Of a DNA stretch of 32,500 bases, positions 18,363 through 27,663 are shown in pieces. Each line of letters begins with the position of its first letter. Positions within the stretch are counted from its first letter, which is position 1. The translations under genes were made by a program, and so were the position numbers. Source of the stretch: Symbiodinium natans (taxonomy: Eukaryota > Sar > Dinophyceae > Suessiales > Symbiodiniaceae); contig CAJNDS010000497.1 in the NCBI GenBank assembly GCA_905221605.1, forward strand, positions 1-32,500, written 5' to 3'. The notes beneath the pieces were generated by a model. That model saw only the letters and a program-made list of their open reading frames with translations, ran no database searches and had not been told where the DNA came from.

Positions 18363-19148
18363 CAAATCAAAAGAAGCAAATGCTCAATCCGCTTCAATAG
18401 AGAAAAGGTCAGGCGATCTGAATTCTCATGTCAGTTAGAAAAAATGTAAAAAAAAATGGGCAGAGTTTCTGCATGCCCAACCTCCCTCCTCTTCAGAGTC
18501 ATTTCCCTCCCTCCCTCACATTGGCCAAAAGAGGGCGATTTGGGCCTCCGCCCCGCCCCCTTCAGGCAATGTGAAGGACAGACACAGATTTTTCAATTTG
18601 AAAAAAAAATAAGAAATTCTGATGAAAAACATTTAGACACAATTGATTAATGCTCTTTTCTGTCAGACAATGCAAATGAAATTTAAAACAAGAAGTTTTG
18701 GACAAATTGAAATGGTAAAGAACATTTTCAAAAACAAAAAAACGTCTGGTGTCTAGAAGACAAAATAAAAAAATGCAACTTTGTTTTTTGAAGTGATCGT
18801 TGATTGAACTTGTTTGAATTTAATCAGGTTTCTGTTATCGTGTTTGTTTGTCTTGTCTGGATTTCTTTGAACGGTTTTGTTTTGTTGTAAATCCTAAAAC
18901 AGTTGGAAACAAGCTTGTTTTTGTTTCTTGTGAAGCAGTTAGTGATGTGAAAAAATTTTTGAAATCACTTGGTTTTTATTGTGTTATGAACATCGCTCTA
19001 AAGGTGTATCGTTTGAAGCGGCTAATTTCTAGATTTAAGAGACATCCTCCAAGGTTGTGGCAAGTGGAGCGGCTGTCAAGGTGGCACACCTTCTAACAGT
19101 GTAGCATTTGAAGTGGCAAGATTAGCCGCTTCAAATGCCGCGCCCGCC
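18363..19148. other. AT-rich non-coding right part of the Merlin-like transposon
   Basis: A-rich and T-rich tracts with no credible coding frame; the 82-residue frame at 18848-19096 has no domain. It ends with subterminal inverted repeats: TTTGAAGCGGCTAAT near 19012 and ATTAGCCGCTTCAAA near 19123. It probably contains the transposase promoter. Confidence 0.55.
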
Positions 19149-19542
19149 TTAAAAAACCGAGATGCCAAGCAAGGCACCAAGGATACAACCAAGCCAACTC
19201 ACACAAAGTCCAAACCAAGCAAGCAAGCTCAGACACTCGGACAACACTTCTGTTTTGGCTTGCAGCACTCACACCAGTGCTCGTCACTTGAGCCAAAGTG
19301 GAAAACGTATCACAGCTCTCCAACTTGACAGCTCGGCTTAAAAGACCTCCAAAACTACCCTCAAGTCACGAAACTCGACAAGAGTGGTTCCCTTTGAGGC
19401 AAAGCGTTCCTGCACCGCTAATCGTACTCAGGCTACTGGGAAAACTTCAAAAGCTGAGCAGACTCCAAGCTATGCACACAAAACTGCAAAACTCACCGTG
19501 TCGCACCCTCACAGGATGACGCACAGTTCTCGAACTTCTACA
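19149..19542 (-). repeat. Main part of the copia-1 5' LTR (with right TSD of the nested transposon)
   Basis: Near-identical to 7437-7829. TTAAAAAA at 19149-19156 is the right copy of the transposon's 8-bp duplication. The right end CTTCTACA is followed by GAGAG (19543-19547), the copia TSD. Confidence 0.92.
19287..19301 (-). other. Spliced-leader-like sequence in the copia-1 5' LTR
   Basis: Same 15-mer, CCACTTTGGCTCAAG, as in the other LTR. If transcription or trans-splicing starts here, the U3/R boundary would be at or near this site. Confidence 0.65.
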
Positions 19543-19547
19543 GAGAG
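19543..19547. repeat. Target-site duplication of copia-1, right copy (GAGAG)
   Basis: Matches 7430-7434; this marks the element boundary. Confidence 0.85.
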
Positions 19548-20658
19548 GGTTCGAGGAACCTCTTCTGCTCCAAGGTCCAATAAAAACAAAAGGTTCCCAA
19601 AGGACCACTGTTGCAGCTGCAAGCCTGCATGCCATGTTGCACTGATGTAGCATGCGTGCAAAACGTGTGACCAAAACATACGTGAGCAAGCACACAAACC
19701 GACCCATGGAAAAGTGAAAAGTGCTGACTCCGCTGCCTTGGGTGATTATGGATGCCGGTCACCTTCAAGAGGTGCTGGCCAACGCCAGGGCAGGGCCAAG
19801 TAGCGACCTCGTCTTCAACAACTCAGCATAAACTGGGATGTGGAAATCAATCGACGGCGATGGTCACTGGTTCAAAGCAGTGACCGGAGGTGAGCCACAG
19901 CCACTGGATTTGCGCAGTCCACTGGGGGTGAAGCTCAGCAAACTACGATGATCAGTGCGTCGTCAGGGCCAACGTCTTTCACAGCTCTCTTGGTGCCATT
20001 CCCTCACCTGTCACAGGAAGTCCGGACAGGAGGCGATGGAACATCGGGTCAGGTTGGAAGCTTGGGTACAACTGGCGTTACGCATGGTGCAGTGTCTACC
20101 AACGATGTCGGTTGATGCAAGTGGGGTCATGGTGATAGGCACAGGGTCAAGGTGTGGCCACTGCAAGTGGAATGGCGAGCTTCCAGGCCATGCCATGCCA
20201 GGCATTTCAGGGCACAACCCGTCTGCAGCGTACACACGCTCAGCCGTTGAACACAGCAGGCCGGATCATGTTGGAACGCCGTTGAGCATGGTGCAACAAA
20301 TGGCAGCTATGGAGCAGCATGCCCACTGTTGTACTCAACAGGACCTCAATTGCAAGGTGACTGCACTGCTATTTAGGCTGAGGTGGCTAGACAATTGGCC
20401 GGAATTTGTGCATTGATGACGGAGAGCCGGGTAGCAATGGAGAGGACCCAGGCCGAGAATGAGCGACTTAGAGCGGAGCTTCGGCTTGCTTACCAAGCAG
20501 GGTGGGTTCAGGAGAGTGGGTAACAGTGGATCGGAGTTGCCAAGTAGGAGCATTTTGCAGCGGCGCAAGCTAAGGGACTTCTTCTGGGCCGGAGGTCGAA
20601 GAGAAGCTAAGGACCTGACGCCTGAGACAAGTGCTGTGCATGCGCTGACTGCACAACC
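19548..20658. other. Unassigned sequence between the two copia elements
   Basis: 1.1 kb with no recognised gene. The longest plus-strand frame (19955-20416) lacks an ATG and any domain. A short stretch near 20410-20510 reads MTESRVAMERTQAENERLRA, coiled-coil-like, but stops soon after and might be a decayed Gag remnant. No tRNA or repeat was recognised. Confidence 0.4.
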
Positions 20659-20663
20659 TGATG
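20659..20663. repeat. Target-site duplication of copia-2, left copy (TGATG)
   Basis: TGATG precedes the 5' LTR and recurs at 28796-28800 after the 3' LTR. Confidence 0.85.
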
Positions 20664-20994
20664 TGTGAAAATCTGTGTATAGACACGTCTGCGGGATGCC
20701 TTTCAGGCCAAGGCGCATGTTTGACGTGCTTACTGTCTGTCTGGGACGTGCAGGTCTTCTCTGAACAGTCGAGCATGTTTTTCCTTAAGATTTTGTTTTG
20801 TAGAAGAAGTGAGCTTGCGTAGGTGGCGTCAACTGGGTTTTTCCAGTTGAACTTTTACCTTTTGGCTCAAGGTCAAGAGAGCTGAGAAAGCACTAAGAAG
20901 GCAGGACAAATGCAGGTCGCTTTGTGCAACCGAGAAAGTGCTGTGCAAGTGCGAAGCTGTGTGTAAGTTGGGTTTGTGCTGTTTAGAAATTACA
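20664..20994 (+). repeat. 5' LTR of copia-2
   Basis: Starts TGTGAAAATCTG, ends GAAATTACA, with canonical TG...CA ends. It contains the spliced-leader-like core TTTTGGCTCAAG at 20860-20871. Confidence 0.92.
20857..20871 (+). other. Spliced-leader-like sequence in the copia-2 5' LTR
   Basis: Reads ACCTTTTGGCTCAAG; the last 12 bases match the spliced-leader 3' end exactly. It ends 123 nt before the LTR end, similar to 139 nt in copia-1 although the LTRs are otherwise unlike. Confidence 0.65.
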
Positions 20995-21006
20995 TGGTGG
21001 CGGAGC
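20995..21006 (+). promoter_or_regulatory. Primer-binding site of copia-2
   Basis: TGGTGGCGGAGC directly follows the LTR; it differs by one base from the copia-1 site TGGTAGCGGAGC and probably uses the same or a closely related tRNA. Confidence 0.8.
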
Positions 21007-21054
21007 TGCCGGAACGCCTTTCTGAAGGAAAGAGCCACGTGTTGTGCGTGAAGC

Positions 21055-24000
21055 ATGGCAAGTGGGCCAGCGTCGCCTGACAGACTTGAGCAAGGTCTTA
21101 GGGATGGTAAAGTAGAGGCCAGGGTGTTGAGACTCCGGGGCAAGGCTCAGACCCATAGGGGGAGCATGATGTCACCACAGCAAGCTCAAGCGGCGCAAAC
21201 GGCGCTACAGGAGCAACTTGGAATGCAGGCGCGTGGAGTGCCTGAGCAGTTTGGACCGGTGCCAGTACCTGTAGGACCTAGGCGAGAGCAGTTCATGCCA
21301 CAAACGTCGGGTGTGCTTCCTGGAGCTGGTATGCAGGCTGGCATGACGCAAAGCTTTGAGTCACGAGATGTGTTTTCGCGATCTGAGAAATGGTTGGGTC
21401 AGCCTCCTGTGACCCATGCAGAGAAGTGGAGCACGCGTGAGCAAGAGGTTGCTGGGTTTGCAGACTACGTAGTGTCGCTTCAAAGTTGGGCAGCGCTGGC
21501 GAGCGTTGTGTTTGCAGAAGAGATAGGCATGTGTGTGCGTTGGCCAGATACGATTTGGCAACATTCGTTGAATGAAGAGCAGAAGACACGGTCGGTGAGG
21601 CTGTATGGCTTGTTGAAAGCAGCTTTCTTGGACCATGCTAGGGCAACCCTCATGATACAGGCGTTCAGCGAAGGTTTGCCACTTGATGGGTCTCTTGCAG
21701 ATCCAGCCAGAAGTTTGGGGAATGTGAACTGTGGGTACGAGCTGCTTAGGCAGCTGGCTCAGCAGTTTTCGTTGCGCAGCAGAGCAGAGGCCTTGTCGAT
21801 GCGGTCGGAACTGTTGCACAGGATATTCGCCTTGAGAAATTCAGAAATGAATGCAGCTACGATGGTCGGTGATGTGATCAGAAAGATCGACATAGAGGTG
21901 TCACGTTACGCCAAGCTGTTGGGCACGCTGCCAACAGCACTAGACAGGCAAGGGTTGAGCATCGGAGATGGAGACATGCTTGTGATTTTGCTGCGGAGTT
22001 TGCCAGAAGAAGCGAAGAAGTACGTTTTGCATCACTCGGGAGCAGAAACGTATCAGTCATGTCGGAGTGCAGCTCTTCGTTTTGAGCGTCAGCAGAGACT
22101 CTTCTTGGATCTGAACTTGTCACCAGGAAAGAAGCAACAAGTGTATGAGGTGTTTGATATGACGGCATGGGACGATGACGGACAGTATGAGTGTGCGTGG
22201 TCTGAGCATGACGGTGCGTGGCATGATGTGTCAGTTTCTTCTGCGGTAAGTGCTGAGCGGTGTGGTCGTTGTGGTAGGAAGAATCACAAGACGGAAAACT
22301 GTAGCACAGACATGTCCAAGGTGAAGTGTTTTTCTTGTGGGGAACTGGGACACATCAGTGCGCATTGCAGTAAAGCCCGCGGCTCAGCCTCATCCTCTGG
22401 AAAGGGAAAAGGAAAGGAGAAAGGAAAGGAACGAGGAAAAGGCAAAGATGGAAAAGGAAAGGATAAAGGAAAAGGAAAGGCAAAGGGCAAAGAAAAGGGA
22501 GCAAAAGGTCCTGGAAAGGGCAAGAAAGGAAAGATGTTTGAATTAGTGGAATCTTTGCCGCCAGTGCCTGAGCATCCGCAGGTCGATGAGGGCTGGGGTG
22601 CGTTTGTGTGGGATGAGGGCTGGAGCAACAGTTGGGATGAGCAATGGGCAGATGAGATCTGGAACGCCGCTGCTGCTGACGAGAGCGTAGGAGAGAGTTT
22701 GCAGTTGAGTGCGGTGTTGCCTGTTGAACAGCCTGTTTGTCTGGAGCCACTCGTGATCGCTGGACTGAGAGCAGAAGCGAGAGATGGGGAATGGTGGTTG
22801 CTGGACAGCGGGGCAGGGGTGACAGTGCTGAGTCTGAAGTATGCAGAGATGTTTGGGGTCTACGTTGATGACTCGAAGAGACAGCATGTAGGGCAAGAGT
22901 TTTCTGCAGCGAACGGCAGCTCTGTGCGAATGCTTGGTGAACGGACGATATCCGTCGAACTCCTGCTCGAGAACGGGAGTGGAGAGAACACGTGGCATGC
23001 AGCAAGCATGAATGTTTGGGTAGGAGACACGAACCACAACATTATTTCCACGACCATGCTTTGTTTTCGCGGTTGGAGTTTTTCTCAAAACTGTGCCGGG
23101 ATTGCGCTCGCCACCTCTGCAGGCCTGACAGCCAAAGAGGTCACACTGTTTGGAAATGTTCCCTGGTTGAGGTTGAAACCACTGTTGAAGCCCTCCCAGG
23201 GTTCTTCGAACGAAGTCGAACTTTCCCTCTCCTCGATATCCGCTGAAGGTGGGGTTCTTGTAGCGCCTGTGACACGGTCGACACAAGCAGAGTTGGCACA
23301 GCATCGATTGCAAGGACACACACCGTATCATCCTGGCTGTAGGCACTGTCAAGTTGCCAGAACGGTCTTTCAGCATCGCAAGCGTGTGAACGGAAGACTT
23401 GAAAGTGAAGTCGTGGCAGATTTCTTCTACTTGTCATCCACGGGTGAAGATCACAGGCAGGTCCGAGCAGACAACCTGAGGGTGTTGGTACTTGTCGAGC
23501 GCATGAGCATGATGACTGGTGCTATCTTGACATCAGGGGATCTTGTAGCGACGCGTACAGAGATCGTGAAGTGGCTGCGTGAGTTTGGTCTGGAGTCAGG
23601 CTCCTCTTCGGTGTTGTTGATCACAGATGCTGAAGGGGCAGTGTCCGATTTGATCACAGGGGCTTCTGGCGAATTCTCCTTCCAAGTTCGAAAGGCAGGA
23701 CCCCAGCATCATGAAGCAGTCGGAGTGGCAGAACGTGGTGTGCGCAGGATTAAGGAGTCCTTGCAGACGTTGAGGTCAGATCTCAATCAGGAAGGGCTTG
23801 ACTTGTGCTACAACCATGGAGGATTTGCCAGTGCGTTGTGCTACGTGTGTGGAAGTTTGAACAGATTCTCTAAAGCGCACGGGAGTGACATGGCACCTTG
23901 TGATCTTGTGCTTGGGAGGCCCAGTCCGAAAGGACCCTTCACTTTGTTTGGAGCCATAGTCCTAGCAGAACTTCCCCAATCAATCAAGGATCTCGCCCCT

Positions 24001-25254
24001 AACCTTCCCAGGTTCACCGAAAGTGCCTTCCTCCATCCCATCCTTGGGTCACAGGCCATCAAAGTTCGAGCGCTCATCCGAGTCGAGGGACAGTTGGTGC
24101 TAAAGACATTCGCAGCTACGTCGGTGAAACTTTGTGTACCCTTGACATGGCGTCTGGAACTTGTTGAGGGCATCGTTGGAACTCTTGGTGGAGGCCCCCA
24201 GTTGCCTTCAGCAAGTGAGGAGCGCGAAGTTCTTGAGCCACCTGTGTCACTGAGAGCCCCAGCGTCAGGTCCTCCAGCTCAGTGGGTGAGAACTCATGGA
24301 TACACGGAAGGATGCTCAGCGTGTGACAATGCACGACATGGGCGTAGGCTGGGCGGTGCGCATACGAGAGCCTGTCATCGGAGGTATGAACGCTGGTTGA
24401 CAGAGTCCATGGCATCTGATGGTGCTAGAGTGGCTATGCAGCCACCTTTGGATGCATCACGTGAAGCCGGAAGTGGATCGGCTGAGGCAGGAAGGTCCCA
24501 GCAGTTTGAGACCAATGTTGAGAGTGATGAGCGGAGATTGGTGTTGAAGGACGAAGGTCGAGAGGAAGTGATGCCGATTCCGGTGGGGATCCCTGCACCA
24601 ATGGCGGGGCGCCCACCGTCATCTTCTGAACATGAACCACGACCAGAGAGAGAGCAGCGCTCAGGTGGAGAGGTGTCGACTCGTGGTGTTGCTTCCGGGA
24701 GTACAGGTGATGAGCCAGAGTTGAAGCGTGTGCGGGTAGTTGAGCCAGCATCACCATCAGCATCATCACGACCTTCACTGCTACAGCGCAGGCCCGCCAA
24801 GTCATCCGAGCACATGCAAGTGGACGAGCAAGGATCAGGCCCAAGTGTACCAGAGCAAAAGGGGGTGAAGAGGCATCCTGATGTTGATCTTGTTGATCTT
24901 GAAGATGAGATTCGAGCCTCAGGACCCCAGGAACCGAGACGACTCGAGGGCTTGTGCTGGTCCAGCAACGCATGTGAAAGTGTTCTGCTGAGCGACGTTG
25001 TGACAAGTCCGAGCATGTTTGATGTGGAGGTGAACAGCATTCGATTCCGAGATGGAAGTCAGGACGCGAAGAGTGAGAGTTTCATGTTGGGAGGACGTCG
25101 CGTGTTGATTTGGAAGCCTGATGCCGGAGTAGACGACAGTACGCTGGAGGAACTGCCGGGAGATCTTGTATTCTCCGGGATGCAAGAGGAACTCACCAAC
25201 TTAGAGCGTTGTCAGACAGGCAGGGCAATCCTTGAGCAAGATCCTGAAAGCTAA
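21055..25254 (+). CDS. Copia-2 Gag-protease-integrase polyprotein
   Basis: ATG at 21055, 48 nt after the PBS; 1399 residues. Gag region 1-400. Two CCHC knuckles, CGRCGRKNHKTENC (~404) and CFSCGELGHISAHC (~425). A Lys/Gly-rich tail at ~447-500. Protease WLLDSGAGVTVLS at ~582. Integrase HHCC site (QHRLQGH...CRHC) at ~749, catalytic Asp in VVADFFYL (~787), Asp in ITDAEGAV (~857), Glu in VAERGVRRIKE (~892), giving the D-x35-E spacing. A Pro/Glu/Ser-rich region follows. The stop TAA at 25252 falls exactly where RT should start: the +1 frame continues KNPSLRLIPARWVCARKN, like the usual copia RWVxxxK RT start. Thus the end of this frame is probably a frame break, not a natural C-terminus, unless a programmed +1 shift is used as in Ty1. 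Confidence 0.9.
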   Translation: MASGPASPDRLEQGLRDGKVEARVLRLRGKAQTHRGSMMSPQQAQAAQTALQEQLGMQARGVPEQFGPVPVPVGPRREQFMPQTSGVLPGAGMQAGMTQSFESRDVFSRSEKWLGQPPVTHAEKWSTREQEVAGFADYVVSLQSWAALASVVFAEEIGMCVRWPDTIWQHSLNEEQKTRSVRLYGLLKAAFLDHARATLMIQAFSEGLPLDGSLADPARSLGNVNCGYELLRQLAQQFSLRSRAEALSMRSELLHRIFALRNSEMNAATMVGDVIRKIDIEVSRYAKLLGTLPTALDRQGLSIGDGDMLVILLRSLPEEAKKYVLHHSGAETYQSCRSAALRFERQQRLFLDLNLSPGKKQQVYEVFDMTAWDDDGQYECAWSEHDGAWHDVSVSSAVSAERCGRCGRKNHKTENCSTDMSKVKCFSCGELGHISAHCSKARGSASSSGKGKGKEKGKERGKGKDGKGKDKGKGKAKGKEKGAKGPGKGKKGKMFELVESLPPVPEHPQVDEGWGAFVWDEGWSNSWDEQWADEIWNAAAADESVGESLQLSAVLPVEQPVCLEPLVIAGLRAEARDGEWWLLDSGAGVTVLSLKYAEMFGVYVDDSKRQHVGQEFSAANGSSVRMLGERTISVELLLENGSGENTWHAASMNVWVGDTNHNIISTTMLCFRGWSFSQNCAGIALATSAGLTAKEVTLFGNVPWLRLKPLLKPSQGSSNEVELSLSSISAEGGVLVAPVTRSTQAELAQHRLQGHTPYHPGCRHCQVARTVFQHRKRVNGRLESEVVADFFYLSSTGEDHRQVRADNLRVLVLVERMSMMTGAILTSGDLVATRTEIVKWLREFGLESGSSSVLLITDAEGAVSDLITGASGEFSFQVRKAGPQHHEAVGVAERGVRRIKESLQTLRSDLNQEGLDLCYNHGGFASALCYVCGSLNRFSKAHGSDMAPCDLVLGRPSPKGPFTLFGAIVLAELPQSIKDLAPNLPRFTESAFLHPILGSQAIKVRALIRVEGQLVLKTFAATSVKLCVPLTWRLELVEGIVGTLGGGPQLPSASEEREVLEPPVSLRAPASGPPAQWVRTHGYTEGCSACDNARHGRRLGGAHTRACHRRYERWLTESMASDGARVAMQPPLDASREAGSGSAEAGRSQQFETNVESDERRLVLKDEGREEVMPIPVGIPAPMAGRPPSSSEHEPRPEREQRSGGEVSTRGVASGSTGDEPELKRVRVVEPASPSASSRPSLLQRRPAKSSEHMQVDEQGSGPSVPEQKGVKRHPDVDLVDLEDEIRASGPQEPRRLEGLCWSSNACESVLLSDVVTSPSMFDVEVNSIRFRDGSQDAKSESFMLGGRRVLIWKPDAGVDDSTLEELPGDLVFSGMQEELTNLERCQTGRAILEQDPES

Positions 25255-27519
25255 GAACCCATCGCTGAGACTTATACCCGCTCGATGGGTTTGTGCCAGA
25301 AAGAATCCCACTCGTGTCAGGTGTCGCGTTGTGGCAAAGGACCTTGCACATGCTCGGCAAGAAAGCAAGGGTTTAGCTCACCAACCCCAAGCCATGATGC
25401 CATGATGCTCACCTTGATCTTCATGGCCACGCGTGACATGCAAGGTTGTGCGGCAGACATTGGGCATGCTTTCATGAACTCGCCGTTGGACACCAAGTCG
25501 AATCCCGTTGTGTTGAAGCTACCGCTGAGCATCAGTTCGGAAGATGGCCAGGCTATCTTCTTCTTCCTGTATTGCGCATTGAATGGACTGCGGGATGCTT
25601 CGTTGGCATGGCTTAAGCTTCTTTCTTCGTTGATCCGTCCACTAGGTCTGTTGAGTGATGCACGTGAGCCATGTCTCTTTGCGGGTGTTGTGTGGCACAA
25701 GGATAGATCAAGCAGAGTGATGATCGTATGCTACGTGGACGATTTGCTAATCATCACTGATGATCAGTGGGCTGAAGACTTGGTCTTGAGTGCCATCGGG
25801 AAGCGAGTAACCGTAAAGGTGACAGGTAGGGTGAAGACATCCAGCCAAGGTGGCGGCATGGTTGAGTTCATTGGTCGGTGCATTCGTCGGTGGCCGGGGC
25901 AGAGTGCAGTCGAGGTAGGTGTGAAGCCTGAATACTTGCAATCATGCTTCGATGCGTTTGGCATCCAAAAGGGCACAACTGCCGTTCCAGACCTGGCAGG
26001 TCTACTGGAGAAAACAGGTGCACCGGTTTTGACGTCGGAGGCCTACAGCAGATTCCGCAGAGTGCTTGGAAAGGTTCTCTGGTATGCCCAGACAAGGCAA
26101 GATCTGAAACTGATGATTGGACTCATCAGTACGCAACAAGCTGCGCCGACACAGAGCACCGAGGCGGCGTTGAGGGCACTTCTACGTTATCTCTACACCG
26201 ACAGACATGTTGCACTGCGCTTGCCGTCATCAGAGTTGAGTGGTGAGTTCTTGGAATGTTCCGAAGATGTGCTGCGGAATGGTGTGCATGTCTTTGCAGA
26301 TGCGTCTCATGCTCCATACAGGTTCATCGGCAGAAGAGGGATCACAGGTGGAGCCATCTGCTTTGGAGGAGGTCTTGTGCGAGGGATCGCGAAAGTGCAA
26401 GGAGTGGTGTGCTTGTCATCTTGTGAGGCTGAGCTTCATGCGTTGCAGTATGCTGCACAGGAGACAATCGGATTTTTGCACTTGCTTGATCGTGTCTTCA
26501 CTGCCTTTGGTGAACTTCAAGGTTCAATTGATGTGCAGATGAGTGCCCATGCAGAGGACGAAGGTGGTGAAGAACAGCATGACAAGATCTACACTGAACT
26601 GTTGACGGACAGTCAGGCAGCGTTGGATGTCATTCATGCAGAAGACGTCCCTAAGCGTTCGCGGCATGTGGAGATCCGATTGGCATGGATGAGAGAACAT
26701 CTCTTGAGAGGTCGGCTCAAGTTGCGTTGGCTGAGAGGCGCGGAGAATGCTGCTGATCTCTACACTAAAAATCTCGGAACTCGACTCTTCCAAGAACACA
26801 GAACGCGATTAGGCTTCATCACACAAGATGGACATGTGGAGGCGTTGTACATGTTGTCACAGCTGCAAGTTTCTCCAGAGAGCATGAAGGAATCTGATGA
26901 AGTGGCAGTGCTGGAGGTGTTTTGCAGTGAGGCTTCGGCCCTGTGTCAGGTGTGTGGATCACTTGGGGTGCCGTATTGCGGGATCACAGCCAATGCCGAG
27001 ACCTCAAGAGTGTTGGCAGAAACCATCAAGGTCATCACTGCTTGGAAGAACAGAGGGCTTTGGATCCACGTTCACGTGTCCACGCCTTGCTCTTCAGGAT
27101 CGCCACTGCGGAACTTTGTGCAAAGATGTACAAAATCTGATCTTGAGTGGGAGGCGTTGATGCGATCTGCAGAGAGGTATCTGAGGCTTGGAGATGGACG
27201 TACGTTCGAATTGCCAAAGCAAAACATGATTTGGAAGAGATGGGGAACACAGAATGTCCTTCGAGCCGCAGGTCTTGTGTATCCCGTAGATGTATGGCTA
27301 TGCGCCACCGGCGTGTTGAGTCGAAGCGGTCTTCCAGTGTCAAAACGTCTCAGGTTCATGTGTTCACATCTCGAGTGCGCCCAGAAGCTTTTCGACATGT
27401 TTGGAAGCTGCAGTTGCCAGACACATGCCTCGCTCCATGACATTGACTACACAGCAACAGGGAGGTATAGCAAGGTGCTGGCAGAAGGGTTGGTCAAAGC
27501 CCTGAAAGCAACAAACTGA
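25250..27519 (+). pseudogene. Copia-2 RT, RNase H and methyltransferase-like region (two frame changes at its start)
   Basis: The RT start (RWVCARKNP...RCRVVAKDLAHARQESKG) is in one frame to ~25370. After the GGG at 25369-25371 a second frame continues SSPTPSHDAMMLTLIFMATR and stays open to 27519; one inserted base would rejoin them. RT motifs: ADIGHAFMNSPL, YVDDLLIITDD. RNase H: VFADASHAPY, SSCEAELHAL, LLTDSQAAL, with copia end NAADLYTKNLG. Then about 205 residues resembling a C5-cytosine methyltransferase: VLEVFCSEASALCQVCGSLG (motif I-like), HVSTPCSSGSPLRN (PC motif) and FELPKQNMIWKRW (motif VI-like). The ATG at 25285 is not a natural start. Two breaks within ~120 bp suggest that RT is defective, or that the assembly has indels. 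Confidence 0.82.
26905..27519 (+). other. Cytosine-methyltransferase-like domain of copia-2
   Basis: About 205 residues fused in frame after RNase H. The order of motif I-like (EVFCSEAS), motif IV-like (STPCSSGS) and Glu-Pro (ELPKQN) segments, with a His/Cys-rich C-terminus (CSHLECAQ...CSCQTH), parallels the domain at 8311-9080 in copia-1. The match to methyltransferases is by motif order only. Confidence 0.55.
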
Positions 27520-27663
27520 AAGGGGGATCCGATTTGGTTTCATCTTACGCCACACATGATCAAGTCATGTGAGGAGTATAGTCAGAGTGCGTTTTGCACA
27601 GTGCGTTTGCACAGCACTTGCGATTCTTTGTAACGCAAGTTTTCTAGTTTTCCCTCGGGCGTC

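Larger units (their letters stand above)
16054..19148 (-). mobile_element. Merlin/IS1595-type DNA transposon nested in the copia-1 5' LTR
   Basis: It is bounded by TTAAAAAA on both sides (16046-16053 and 19149-19156), an 8-bp duplication as expected for Merlin/IS1595. Ends are imperfect inverted repeats: GCCGGGCGCGGC at the left and, reverse-complemented, GGCGGGCGCGGC at the right (11 of 12). Subterminal inverted matches also exist (16308-16333 against 18997-19021). It encodes one transposase on the minus strand. The right ~700 bp is AT-rich and non-coding, unlike the GC-rich left end. Confidence 0.85.
7435..19542 (-). mobile_element. Ty1/copia LTR retrotransposon copia-1 (minus strand), with a nested DNA transposon
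   Basis: Both LTRs, 5-bp TSD, PBS, PPT and all copia domains are present. Without the nested 3095-bp transposon and its TSD copy the element is about 9.0 kb. Domain order is Gag, protease, integrase, RT, RNase H (integrase before RT, hence copia), then a methyltransferase-like domain and a small membrane protein. The LTRs differ by only about two changes in ~390 bp, so the insertion is young. Confidence 0.92.

Noticed and set aside
18848-19096. Plus-strand 82-residue frame in the AT-rich part of the DNA transposon
   Set aside because: No domain, AT-rich composition, and it runs into the subterminal repeats.
19955-20416. Plus-strand 153-residue open frame
   Set aside because: No ATG start, no recognisable domain, and the region is flanked by transposon junctions; treated as unassigned sequence.
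24228-24240. CTTGAGCCAC as another spliced-leader relic
   Set aside because: Shorter match, on the opposite strand and inside the coding frame; expected by chance.
24375-25040. Minus-strand 221-residue open frame
   Set aside because: Antisense shadow of the low-complexity end of the copia-2 Gag-integrase frame.
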